Part shown: piece by piece, positions 42,576 through 51,035 of the stretch
How the letters are laid out: each line of letters begins with the position of its first letter
Position numbering within the stretch: position 1 is the stretch's first letter
Source of the DNA: Paenibacillus luteus
GTDB taxonomy: Bacteria; Bacillota; Bacilli; Paenibacillales; Paenibacillaceae
Reading direction: 5' to 3'
Length of the DNA: 64,000 nucleotides
NCBI RefSeq assembly: GCF_006542765.1
Contig: NZ_SKCD01000023.1
Span: 52,911-116,910, forward strand
Notes under the pieces: model-generated
Told to the model about the DNA's origin: nothing
The model's input: the letters and a program-made list of their open reading frames with translations, nothing else
Database searches by the model: none
Translations under genes and position numbers: made by a program

Positions 42576-43349
42576 ATGTTTACCCGATTGATCAATAGTC
42601 GTATTGCTCCTGCCATCGTCCCAATCTTTATCTTAATGATTTGGCAGCTGCTTGGCCAATTTGGTTGGATTTCCAGCCGTACCTTGCCGACCCCGCTACA
42701 GGTAGCGGAGGCCGGCATTGCCATGACAAAATCCGGACAGTTGTTTCATTATATCGGCAGCAGCACGTGGCGGGCGTTTATTGGTTTCGCCATTGGTGGA
42801 GGAATCGGCTTTCTACTGGGATTGCTTAACGGTTTATCGCAGACGGCGAACCGGCTGCTCGACAGCTCTATCCAAATGATTCGCAATGTGCCGCATTTGG
42901 CGCTTATTCCGCTTGTGATTTTGTGGTTTGGCATAGGGGAGACCGCCAAAGTGTTTTTGGTGGTGCTCGGCGTATTTTTCCCGATTTATTTGAACACGCT
43001 GCATGGCATCCGTTCGATAGATCCCGGTCTCGTGGAGATGGCCAAGGTCTATGGCCTGCGGGGCTTTGCTCTTTATAAGGAAGTAATCTTGCCCGGTGCA
43101 TTGTCGTCTATTTTGGTTGGCGTCCGTTACGCTCTTGGATTTATGTGGCTTACGCTTATCGTGGCTGAGACGATCTCGGCCAATTCGGGCATCGGTTATA
43201 TGGCAATGAATGCCCGTGAATTTATGCGTCTCGATGTCGTTGTGCTTGCCATCATCATGTATGCCATATTAGGGAAGCTGTCGGATACAGCCGCCAAAAT
43301 CTTAGAGGAAAAGCTGTTGAAATGGCATCCGAATTACGTAAAACGTTAG
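42576..43349 (+). CDS. ssuC: Aliphatic sulfonate ABC permease
   Basis: 257 residues, about six membrane segments, with the EAA-type loop EMAKVYGLRGFALYKEVILP that contacts the ATPase. Permease of the nitrate/taurine/sulfonate class, placed between ssuD and ssuB. The start ATG follows GGAAGGAGC. Confidence 0.94.
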   Translation: MFTRLINSRIAPAIVPIFILMIWQLLGQFGWISSRTLPTPLQVAEAGIAMTKSGQLFHYIGSSTWRAFIGFAIGGGIGFLLGLLNGLSQTANRLLDSSIQMIRNVPHLALIPLVILWFGIGETAKVFLVVLGVFFPIYLNTLHGIRSIDPGLVEMAKVYGLRGFALYKEVILPGALSSILVGVRYALGFMWLTLIVAETISANSGIGYMAMNAREFMRLDVVVLAIIMYAILGKLSDTAAKILEEKLLKWHPNYVKR

Positions 43350-43370
43350 AAAGTGGAAGGGGGTAAGCTT

Positions 43371-44138
43371 ATGCGAAACCATTCATCAGGAGCGAGGCTG
43401 CTCATAGAGGAAGCAGGAAAGCGCTTTGGGGATAAAATCGTGCTTGAAGGCGTGAAGCTGGACATACCTGAGGGGCAGTTTGTAGCGATTGTTGGACGGA
43501 GCGGCTGCGGGAAAAGCACGCTGCTGCGGCTTATTGCGGGCCTCGAGGAGCCGACGCAGGGACGGCTTGCACTGGATGATTCAGAAATCAATGGCATCCG
43601 CGAGGACACGAGGATGCTGTTCCAAGATGCCCGTTTGCTGCCTTGGAAGCGCTGCGTAGACAATGTGAAGATCGGTGTGAAATCCGGTTCTGGCGACAAG
43701 GAAAAGGCGCTTGAAGCGCTGGGCCTCGTAGGGCTGAGGGATCGGGCCAAGGAATGGCCGGGCGTGCTGTCGGGAGGGCAGCGCCAGCGCGTTGCACTGG
43801 CGCGGGCCTTGGTCGGCGAGCCTCGCTTGCTGCTGCTCGATGAACCGCTCGGCGCACTAGATGCGCTTACGCGAATTGATATGCAGCAGCTCATTGAGGA
43901 GCTTTGGGCAAAGCAACAATTTACCGCAGTGCTTGTTACACATGATGTCAGCGAGGCGGTAGCGCTCGCTGACCGGGTCATCCTCATTGAAAATGGTCAT
44001 ATCGCGCTTGATTTGATGATTACGCTAGATCGGCCGCGAGAGAGAGATAATGACTTTGTTCATTTTGAAAAGCTGATTTTGGACCGGATTTTGGAGAGGG
44101 GCAAACATGAGCAAAGAGCGGTCTCTTATTCGATTTGA
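43371..44138 (+). CDS. ssuB: Aliphatic sulfonate ABC ATPase
   Basis: 255 residues: Walker A GRSGCGKST, Q-loop LFQDARLLPWK, signature LSGGQRQRVALARAL, Walker B LLLLDEPLGALDALTR. The frame is open from GTG 43353, but the AAGGGGGTAAG site suits ATG at 43371. It powers SsuC. The gene ends 8 bases from the convergent glycosyltransferase gene; no terminator is evident there. Confidence 0.94.
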   Translation: MRNHSSGARLLIEEAGKRFGDKIVLEGVKLDIPEGQFVAIVGRSGCGKSTLLRLIAGLEEPTQGRLALDDSEINGIREDTRMLFQDARLLPWKRCVDNVKIGVKSGSGDKEKALEALGLVGLRDRAKEWPGVLSGGQRQRVALARALVGEPRLLLLDEPLGALDALTRIDMQQLIEELWAKQQFTAVLVTHDVSEAVALADRVILIENGHIALDLMITLDRPRERDNDFVHFEKLILDRILERGKHEQRAVSYSI

Positions 44139-44146
44139 CCGATTGA

Positions 44147-45220
44147 TTAACGAAAGGTTCGGTTGTTCATTCGCTTGCTTCGGCCTAGGATGCCAAAGGA
44201 CAGGATCGAGGCGATGGCAGGCGGATGGAATTCCCAGTGGAATAGTACAGCAGACCACCTGAACTTGATCGCCAAATAATAGAGATATTCTTTGAAGCTG
44301 AGGCACGCGTAGGTGAAGCCAAGCTCCTTCGCGCTCCTTGTAATCATGTCGAGGTTGATTACTCTGGCTACATCCGATTTACTGACGGGGATAGGGCTGT
44401 TTCTCACATTTCGCAAAAGCATGCCAAGAATGGAGCGGATGTGATAGGCCGCCATATCTTTTTTATAATGCTTGTGGGCGATAAGTCCGCTTTTTTCCGA
44501 AAGTTGCTGACGCAGCTGGTATTGCAGCGAGAGGCTCTTCTCCAAATATGGCTTATAGGGACAGCTCATTAGACTGTCTAAATTATTGACGGTATAAAAA
44601 TATAAAGGGTCTGGGATCGCATAAACACGCTCTGCGGCCAGCATGGTTTGCAAATGGAAGATGGTATCCTCGCCAACGGTAAGCCCTTCATGAAACAAAA
44701 CCTCGTTCTTCTTCAGCGTATCTCGCAGAAACAAGCTCCGCCAAACAAAACATAAATCATTGCCGGAATGCACCGATGGGGCGCTAAGCACGAATTGCTT
44801 CCCATTCATCAGCGTATGCAGCTGAAAGCCGGGGACTACGGAAAGTTTATTAGGGACGGTCTCGTAGCCGCTCACAACGATGTCGCAGGCATGCTCTTCC
44901 GCCGTTGCATAAAGCTTGACGAAATAGGATTCGTCTATGGCATCGTCCGCATCGAGAAAAACGACATACTTGCCGCTGGCTGCTTGCAGGCCAGCGTTTT
45001 TGGCGCTGCTTGTGCCCCCATTAGATTTGTGCAGCACCTTGATTCTGGAATCGCTTGCAGCGAATTCCTCGCAAACAGCGCCGCTTTGGTCGGTGGAGCC
45101 GTCATTGACAAGCAGCAGCTCAATCGAGTGGAAGGGCTGATGCAGAATGCGATTTAAACAGCGGAGCAACCATTTTTCAGCATTGAAAATAGGCACGATT
45201 ACACTAATGGCACAATTCAT
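44147..45220 (-). CDS. Glycosyltransferase family 2
   Basis: 357 residues. GT-A fold with ISVIVPIFNAEKWL, LLVNDGSTDQSG and the metal-binding YVVFLDADDAID (about 88-99). A C-terminal region of some 150 residues is helical. It would transfer a sugar from a nucleotide donor in the making of a surface polysaccharide or glycoprotein; no other such genes adjoin it. The frame is open from GTG 45229, but ATG at 45220 has GAGG at 8 bases and begins the conserved part. Confidence 0.87.
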   Translation of the reverse strand: MNCAISVIVPIFNAEKWLLRCLNRILHQPFHSIELLLVNDGSTDQSGAVCEEFAASDSRIKVLHKSNGGTSSAKNAGLQAASGKYVVFLDADDAIDESYFVKLYATAEEHACDIVVSGYETVPNKLSVVPGFQLHTLMNGKQFVLSAPSVHSGNDLCFVWRSLFLRDTLKKNEVLFHEGLTVGEDTIFHLQTMLAAERVYAIPDPLYFYTVNNLDSLMSCPYKPYLEKSLSLQYQLRQQLSEKSGLIAHKHYKKDMAAYHIRSILGMLLRNVRNSPIPVSKSDVARVINLDMITRSAKELGFTYACLSFKEYLYYLAIKFRWSAVLFHWEFHPPAIASILSFGILGRSKRMNNRTFR

Positions 45221-45578
45221 TTGCTCCACCTCGGAATTAAGCGTGATTGCGATGCTTAACGAATCCTAACCATAAACGATATAAAAAGAGCTATAGGCGA
45301 GATCAAAAACAGAGGCATTAAATCATTGTCGGAGATGGCTTTTTGTTTGAAGAAGAATTATAGAATTTGTGAGAATGCTATTAATTCCTATAACAGCAGC
45401 TCGCTTCCACAATTGTTTTTTTAAAATTAAATTCATTCTATATCATCATAACATATTCGTTATAAAGAACAAACTGTAATTTATACTGAACACCGATCAA
45501 AAGGAAAAATTGTTTCCTGATCGGCATCAACTTCCTAAATAAATGGTAATATGGAAATTGGGGGAAGGTGATGCGAAC
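45221..45578. other. AT-rich intergenic region with a hairpin
   Basis: 358 bases between divergent genes. A hairpin, CCGATC (45493-45498) with GATCGG (45519-45524) and inner GGAAA/TTTCC, lies 55 bases before the 45579 gene with no T run. TATACT at 45482-45487 may be a -10 with a poor -35. Nothing else recognised. Confidence 0.4.
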
Positions 45579-46391
45579 TTGAAGCGTATTTTTTTGTGGC
45601 CAGCTCTTTTGGTGATGATTGCAGGAAGCTGGATTGGGAATCTGTGGTATTACGATAGCACGCAGCTAGAGGAACCACTTTTTTTGAAGCATTATATAAC
45701 CGTGAACGGCTACCAATCCGATATGCTGGAGCTTGTTTATTTTGAGAATAGGCGGGGAAGCAGCAAGGTGACGAGTATTCGAATCGAGGAATTGCCTTGG
45801 GTTCAATTTAATCTGTATCCCGATAATAGCTACGCTCATCAAACGATGATGAAGGCATCTGGCGTATGGGGGGCGGATGACATTGAAACCATGGATAAAA
45901 CACCCATTACGATCCGTGAAGCTACTGTCTATTTCAGTGAGGGGGAGCCCCGCAAGGTGCCGATCGGCGAAATTGCTGTCGAGTGGCAGGAAAAGGGAGA
46001 AATGCTCAGTCACAATTGGGGTAGCTCATCCTCCGATGGCACGGGCAGCTCGTCCTTACTACTCAATGAAGCGGCAAGCTTGGAAAAAATAGAGTTAACT
46101 CACTACGACAAGATTGAGCCTTGGTTAACGGTGAATATATCTGGAAGGCCGATTGGACATTTAAATATGCCTGTCCGTTTTTTAAAAGGAAATTCGTTAT
46201 CGGTGGATTACAAATGGTCCATTCCGGACCATGCTCCTGCTGCGTTCGAAATCTATCAGGTAAAGCTGCGTCTGTACTTCAAGACGGAAGACGGCCGCTC
46301 GGTCCTTGAAGAAATCCCCATCAACCATAATACCTATATTAGCGAAAAGCAGCTAAGGCGATTCGTACGCTCGGGAGGCGAGCATTTATGA
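45579..46391 (+). CDS. Unknown protein with N-terminal membrane anchor
   Basis: 270 residues. An N-terminal hydrophobic segment (IFLWPALLVMIAGSWIGNLW) and a long beta-type outer part, without a family I recognise. The frame is open from ATG 45543, but AAGGTGAT followed after 6 bases by TTG at 45579 fits best and puts the membrane segment at the very start. It overlaps the next gene by 4 bases, and the two likely act together. Confidence 0.7.
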   Translation: MKRIFLWPALLVMIAGSWIGNLWYYDSTQLEEPLFLKHYITVNGYQSDMLELVYFENRRGSSKVTSIRIEELPWVQFNLYPDNSYAHQTMMKASGVWGADDIETMDKTPITIREATVYFSEGEPRKVPIGEIAVEWQEKGEMLSHNWGSSSSDGTGSSSLLLNEAASLEKIELTHYDKIEPWLTVNISGRPIGHLNMPVRFLKGNSLSVDYKWSIPDHAPAAFEIYQVKLRLYFKTEDGRSVLEEIPINHNTYISEKQLRRFVRSGGEHL

Positions 46392-46951
46392 TGATGTCGC
46401 GCGAGGGTGCGTTTCGGCGGCTTGGTTGGGGAATTGTAATTGTTTTGTTTGATATTCGAATGGTGATCGATGTGCTTCCTGACTTTATCGGTTATATTTT
46501 GATAGCATCGGCGCTTCATCGGTTGAATGAGAAGCAGCCAGTGTTTGGCAAAGCCAAATGGGCGGCTTTCCTCATGATTTTTCTGACGATGCCTGATATG
46601 GTGATCAATACGAATATACCGCTGAATGATTTTATGTCCGTGTCTCTTGTCACGCATATTTACGCGCAATCCATTTTGTTGATTCATTTGGTGCTGGCCT
46701 TTTGGATTTTCAACGGACTTGCTGAAATTGCACAGCTGGCAGGTCAAGACCCTTTAAGGGAGCTGGTTATATTTCGCAGGGATTTTTACATGATCGTTTA
46801 TGGTGCTGTCCTTGTTTTCTATCCATTCTTAATGAACATAAACGACGGCTGGATATCCGTATTGATCCTTACGAGTATCATTTCTTTGCTTGCGGGGCTT
46901 CTTTTCCTTCGATTGCCGTTTCGGTTCGCCAAGGCGAGCGACGAATTGTGA
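46388..46951 (+). CDS. Unknown multi-pass membrane protein
   Basis: 187 residues with five or so hydrophobic segments (for example LGWGIVIVLFDIRMVIDVLP and LILTSIISLLAGLLFLRLPF). Not a family I can name. It is translationally coupled to the membrane-anchored protein upstream, and a strong terminator follows at 46962. Confidence 0.75.
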   Translation: MMMSREGAFRRLGWGIVIVLFDIRMVIDVLPDFIGYILIASALHRLNEKQPVFGKAKWAAFLMIFLTMPDMVINTNIPLNDFMSVSLVTHIYAQSILLIHLVLAFWIFNGLAEIAQLAGQDPLRELVIFRRDFYMIVYGAVLVFYPFLMNINDGWISVLILTSIISLLAGLLFLRLPFRFAKASDEL

Positions 46952-46961
46952 AAAACGATAA

Positions 46962-47009
46962 AGAAGAAGCAGGGATTATGTCGCCTTCTTCTTTTTTTTT
47001 TTTTTTTCG
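46962..47009 (+). terminator. Terminator with long T run
   Basis: AAAGAAGAAG (46962-46971) pairs with CTTCTTCTTT (46987-46996), followed by a run of about a dozen T. Clear intrinsic terminator just after the 46388 gene. Confidence 0.85.
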
Positions 47010-47090
47010 TCCTACAGAAGGGTGAAATGTGAACAAGCAAACTGCTATACTTAAAAATGGCACACATGTTCGTAAGAAAGAGGGGATTAG

Positions 47091-48833
47091 ATGTCATTTG
47101 TACATCGGTTGCGATGGTTTTTAAAGGATAGATGGGGGAGCTACACGCTCGCGATCAGCGTTATGGCGATAGTAAGCCTGCTCTCTACGGTGCCTCCCAA
47201 TCTGATCGGCAAGACGGTTGACCATATTAGAGAAGGACAGCTTACCTCAGCGGACTTAACGCAAACGGTGCTGCTGCTGGTCGGACTGGCGCTGCTGCTC
47301 TACGTCATGGTCTTTATTTGGATAACGAGGCTGTTTGGGAACTCGGCACTGGTCGAGAAGCTGCTTAGAGGTCGGCTGCTTGCGAATATGACGCGGATGA
47401 CGCCTGCTTTTTTTCAGCGGAACAGCACGGGACAGCTCATGGCACTGGCCACTAATGACATTTTGGCGATCGGGCAAACCGCAGGGTATGGCGTAATGAC
47501 GCTGGTGAATACGCTTGTGGGCGCTTCGGTTGTTGTCATCATGATGATCTCGCTCGTCAGCTTTAAATTAATGCTGGCGGCGCTTATTCCCCTACCGCTG
47601 CTTGCGGTTGTTATCAGCAAGCTTGGCAAGAAGGTGAGAACACGGTTTCTGGACGCACAGGCCTCCTTCGGTAAAATGAATGATCACGCGCTGGAGTCAA
47701 TTTCCGGCATACGGGTCATCCGTTCCTATGTACAGGAGTCTGATGATCTTGCTGCCTTCGATCGAGTGACTAGCGAGGTTATGCAGAAGAATAAACGAGT
47801 ATCCCTCTTGAATGCGTTGTTTCAGCCGATTATTTCTTTAATTGTTGGCGTCAGTTATTCCATCGGAATAGGGTATGGCTCTTATCTGGTTTTTCAAAAC
47901 GAGATTTCACTTGGCCAGCTGGTGACGTTTAATATTTACTTGGGCATGTTGATTTGGCCGATGATTTCCTTCGGCGAGTTTATTAATGTGCTGCAGCGCG
48001 GCAGCGCATCGGCTGAACGGTTAGATCAGGCACTTACTCAAAAGCCGGATCTTAAGGATTTGGATAAGCCAGCTGTCGTAGCAGTGCCTACAAGCATCGA
48101 AGCGAAGAGCCTTACCTTTACCTATCCTACGGCGAGCCAGCCCAGCCTGGACAACGTATCCTTTCAGCTCGAACGAGGGCAAACGCTTGGCATTGTTGGG
48201 AAAACGGGCAGCGGAAAAAGCACGCTTCTTAAGCAGCTGCTTCGGCAATATCCGCTGGAACAGGAGCGATTGTATATTGCAGGCGTTCCGATCGAGCGAA
48301 TTGCGATCGATCAGATGCGGCGCTGGGCTGCCTATGTTCCGCAGGAGCATTTGCTGCTGTCCAAGTCGATCCGAGAAAATATCGCACTGGGAAAACCAGA
48401 CGCTACCCTGGAGGAAGTCGCCCGTGCGGTAGAAATGGCTTCTTTTAAGGAGGATATCGCAGCTATGCCGGAGGGTCTGGGGACGATCGTCGGTGAAAAT
48501 GGCGTTATGCTGTCTGGTGGCCAGAAGCAGCGCTTAGCCATTGCGAGAGCCTTACTCATTGACTCCGAAATCTTGCTGCTGGATGATTCCTTGTCGGCGG
48601 TCGATGCCCGTACGGAGAGTCGCATTTTGCACAATATCCGCCTCGAACGCGAAGGGAAAACGACGTTTATTACGACACACAGACTATCGGCGGTCAGCCA
48701 TGCGAATTGGATTATTGTATTGAATGAGGGGCGCGTCATCGAAGAAGGCACGCATGAAGAGCTGATGCTGTTCGGCGGTTGGTATAAGCAGCAATGGGAT
48801 CGACAGCAAATGGAAGCAAGCTTGGAAGAATGA
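47091..48833 (+). CDS. bmrC: BmrC-like (YheI) multidrug ABC exporter subunit
   Basis: 580 residues: six membrane segments then an ATPase domain with Walker A GKTGSGKST, Q-loop YVPQEHLLLS, signature LSGGQKQRLAIARAL and Walker B ILLLDDSLSAVD. An Asp replaces the catalytic Glu after Walker B, just as in B. subtilis BmrC. It forms a heterodimer with the next gene product, with one degenerate and one active ATP site. BmrCD-type pumps export drugs and are induced by ribosome-targeting antibiotics; no leader peptide is evident here. Confidence 0.92.
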   Translation: MSFVHRLRWFLKDRWGSYTLAISVMAIVSLLSTVPPNLIGKTVDHIREGQLTSADLTQTVLLLVGLALLLYVMVFIWITRLFGNSALVEKLLRGRLLANMTRMTPAFFQRNSTGQLMALATNDILAIGQTAGYGVMTLVNTLVGASVVVIMMISLVSFKLMLAALIPLPLLAVVISKLGKKVRTRFLDAQASFGKMNDHALESISGIRVIRSYVQESDDLAAFDRVTSEVMQKNKRVSLLNALFQPIISLIVGVSYSIGIGYGSYLVFQNEISLGQLVTFNIYLGMLIWPMISFGEFINVLQRGSASAERLDQALTQKPDLKDLDKPAVVAVPTSIEAKSLTFTYPTASQPSLDNVSFQLERGQTLGIVGKTGSGKSTLLKQLLRQYPLEQERLYIAGVPIERIAIDQMRRWAAYVPQEHLLLSKSIRENIALGKPDATLEEVARAVEMASFKEDIAAMPEGLGTIVGENGVMLSGGQKQRLAIARALLIDSEILLLDDSLSAVDARTESRILHNIRLEREGKTTFITTHRLSAVSHANWIIVLNEGRVIEEGTHEELMLFGGWYKQQWDRQQMEASLEE

Positions 48834-48845
48834 GGAGGCTGTTTA

Positions 48846-50627
48846 ATGCCAAAGCAATCAACGGCGAGAAGACTATTCGAATATGCTCTCGTCTATAAGT
48901 ACAGAATTATCGGCGCACTGCTTATTCTTTGCTGCGCAGTAGGCGCCGAGCTTGGCGGTCCGTTCATTATCAAGACGATAATTGATAAGCACTTGGCAGT
49001 CGATGGAAATGACCTGAAGCCAGTGCTTTGGCTGCTTGCCCTCTACATGGGGCTGCTGCTCATCGCCAGCATCGGCAATTTCTCGCAATCGTATATTTTG
49101 CAATCGACAGCCTTGAAAATTATTAAAAATATGCGGATGGATCTTATGGGCCATATTCAACGAATTCCGCTGCGTTACTTCGATAACACGCCGATCGGAC
49201 AGACTGTATCGAGAATAGCCAATGATACGGAGGCTGTACGCGATTTGTTCATGAGCTTTATGGCGACTTTCGTCGTCAGCTTCGTGCAGCTGCTGGGCAT
49301 ATTTACGGCGCTTTTTATTTTGGACATGCGCCTAGCCTTGTTCTGCCTGCTGCTGCCTCCGTTGTTCGCGCTCATTATGGTCATCCATTTAAAATATTCC
49401 AAGCGGTATATTACCATTATGCGTGCACGGCTTAGCGATATGAATGCGATGATCAATGAATCCATCGTGGTCATGCCCATTATTCAGGCCTTTCGCCGCG
49501 AGCGAGTCACGCTGGATGAATTCGAGGTGCTGAATGAGGACAGGTATGTCAATCAAATCAAGCAATTCCGGGTATTCGCCATGTCCTCGAGAAATATTGT
49601 GGGCACCATCGGAAGCCTTGTAACAGCGCTTGTCATTTGGTATTTTGGCCGTGCTTCGCTTGAAACCGTGATCATGTTCGGGGTATTTTATGCCTTTATC
49701 GATTATTTGGGCCGTATCTTCCAGCCGATTATCGGGATATTTGATCAGCTGACGAATGCGCAGCGGGCGTTCGTATCGGCGGAAAAGGTATTCGCCATAT
49801 TGGATATGGATGGGGTGGAGGTTGAAGAAGCCGGACAGGTGAAGCGTCCGGAGGGGATTGTGAAATTCGACAACGTCACCTTTGCCTACAATGACGGAGA
49901 GAATGTGCTGAAGGAGATCTCTTTTGAGGCACGCAAAGGAGAGACGGTCGCTTTAGTTGGTCATACGGGCTCGGGAAAAAGCTCGATTATGAATCTTTTA
50001 CTCGGCTTTTATGAGCCGAATCAAGGTGTGATTTCTATCGATGGACGCGACATATCCACCTATTCGAAGCAGGCGCTGCGCAAGCATATGGGCATTGTAC
50101 TGCAGGACCCGTATTTGTTTGCCGGCGATATTAAGTTCAACGTCAGCCTGTACAAGAAGGACATCTCCATTGAACGCGTAAAAAGCGTGCTGAAGGATGT
50201 CGGAGCAGCTCCTTTCATCGAACAACTGCCTGGCGGTTATGATGAACAGGTCGTGGAACGCGGAAGCACGCTCTCCTCTGGCCAAAGACAGCTGATTTCC
50301 TTCGCCAGAGCGCTTGCCTTTGATCCATCGATTCTAATCCTTGACGAAGCGACAGCGAGCATCGATAGCGAGACGGAAGGGCTCATCCAGCAAGCGCTGC
50401 GCGTAGTGAGTCAAGGACGGACAACGCTTGTCATCGCCCATAGGCTGTCTACCATCAGGGAAGCTAATCAAATTCTCGTCTTGCACCGTGGTGAAATTGT
50501 CGAACGCGGCAATCATGAAGCCTTGATGGCGCTGGAGGGCAGATATTTCAAAATGTATCAGCTCCAGAAAGGCGAGAAGGCGGGAGTCACTGCGACGAGT
50601 GCGACCCAGGAAGTGGATATCAGGTAA
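48846..50627 (+). CDS. bmrD: BmrD-like (YheH) multidrug ABC exporter subunit
   Basis: 593 residues: six membrane segments then an ATPase domain with Walker A GHTGSGKSS, Q-loop IVLQDPYLFA, and Walker B ILILDEATASID with the catalytic Glu. Its signature is LSSGQRQLISFARA instead of LSGGQ. This odd signature faces the Asp-type Walker B of the partner, so the degenerate site is consistent across both subunits. It starts 12 bases after the partner gene and is followed by a terminator. Confidence 0.92.
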   Translation: MPKQSTARRLFEYALVYKYRIIGALLILCCAVGAELGGPFIIKTIIDKHLAVDGNDLKPVLWLLALYMGLLLIASIGNFSQSYILQSTALKIIKNMRMDLMGHIQRIPLRYFDNTPIGQTVSRIANDTEAVRDLFMSFMATFVVSFVQLLGIFTALFILDMRLALFCLLLPPLFALIMVIHLKYSKRYITIMRARLSDMNAMINESIVVMPIIQAFRRERVTLDEFEVLNEDRYVNQIKQFRVFAMSSRNIVGTIGSLVTALVIWYFGRASLETVIMFGVFYAFIDYLGRIFQPIIGIFDQLTNAQRAFVSAEKVFAILDMDGVEVEEAGQVKRPEGIVKFDNVTFAYNDGENVLKEISFEARKGETVALVGHTGSGKSSIMNLLLGFYEPNQGVISIDGRDISTYSKQALRKHMGIVLQDPYLFAGDIKFNVSLYKKDISIERVKSVLKDVGAAPFIEQLPGGYDEQVVERGSTLSSGQRQLISFARALAFDPSILILDEATASIDSETEGLIQQALRVVSQGRTTLVIAHRLSTIREANQILVLHRGEIVERGNHEALMALEGRYFKMYQLQKGEKAGVTATSATQEVDIR

Positions 50628-50638
50628 AACAGAGTCTT

Positions 50639-50687
50639 AAGTGCCATATATACGACTTCATAAGTCATATATATGGCACTTTTTTTG
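50639..50687 (+). terminator. Terminator after the BmrC/BmrD genes
   Basis: AAGTGCCATATATA with its complement TATATATGGCACTT (50639-50680, small loop CAT), then seven T. Strong intrinsic terminator 12 bases after the stop. Confidence 0.9.
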
Positions 50688-50722
50688 TGGGAACAATCAA
50701 TAACATTACTCCTTTCTACCAA

Positions 50723-50751
50723 TTGACAGGAAAAATGTTCCGCTGTATACT
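50723..50751 (+). promoter_or_regulatory. Strong promoter of the giant nucleotidase gene
   Basis: TTGACA (50723-50728), 17-base spacer, TATACT (50746-50751). It is the best promoter in the window and gives a leader of about 280 bases. Confidence 0.7.
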
Positions 50752-50756
50752 CTTCA

Positions 50757-51020
50757 TTAAGTTTAATGTCAGTTTACATTACATTAATAGACGGCTCAAC
50801 ATGCTTTAGGGCCCAAAGCTGAAATCCCCTTTTTTCCTTAATGCAAATAATCTTCTTACAGATGGCATGCATGTTTTGGAGCGAAGGGGATTTTCGTTGC
50901 CGCCTATGAACAAATGTGCATGTTTACTAGAACTTAATTTCATTTTGATACTCTCATGACATTTTTTCATTACGCTAGTAAAGGTATGCCAGATGTTAAA
51001 TACTATTTAGGGTACTCAGA
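50757..51020 (+). other. Long leader of the giant nucleotidase gene
   Basis: TTAAGT/TTAATG/TTACAT/TTAATA-like hexamers recur about every 5-11 bases at 50757-50789, somewhat like PhoP boxes, though downstream of the promoter. Further on, AAATCCCCTT (about 50822-50831) can pair with AAGGGGATTT (about 50885-50894) across a roughly 50-base internal region. I match it to no known riboswitch. Confidence 0.3.
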
Positions 51021-51035
51021 GAGGAGTAAAAAAGA

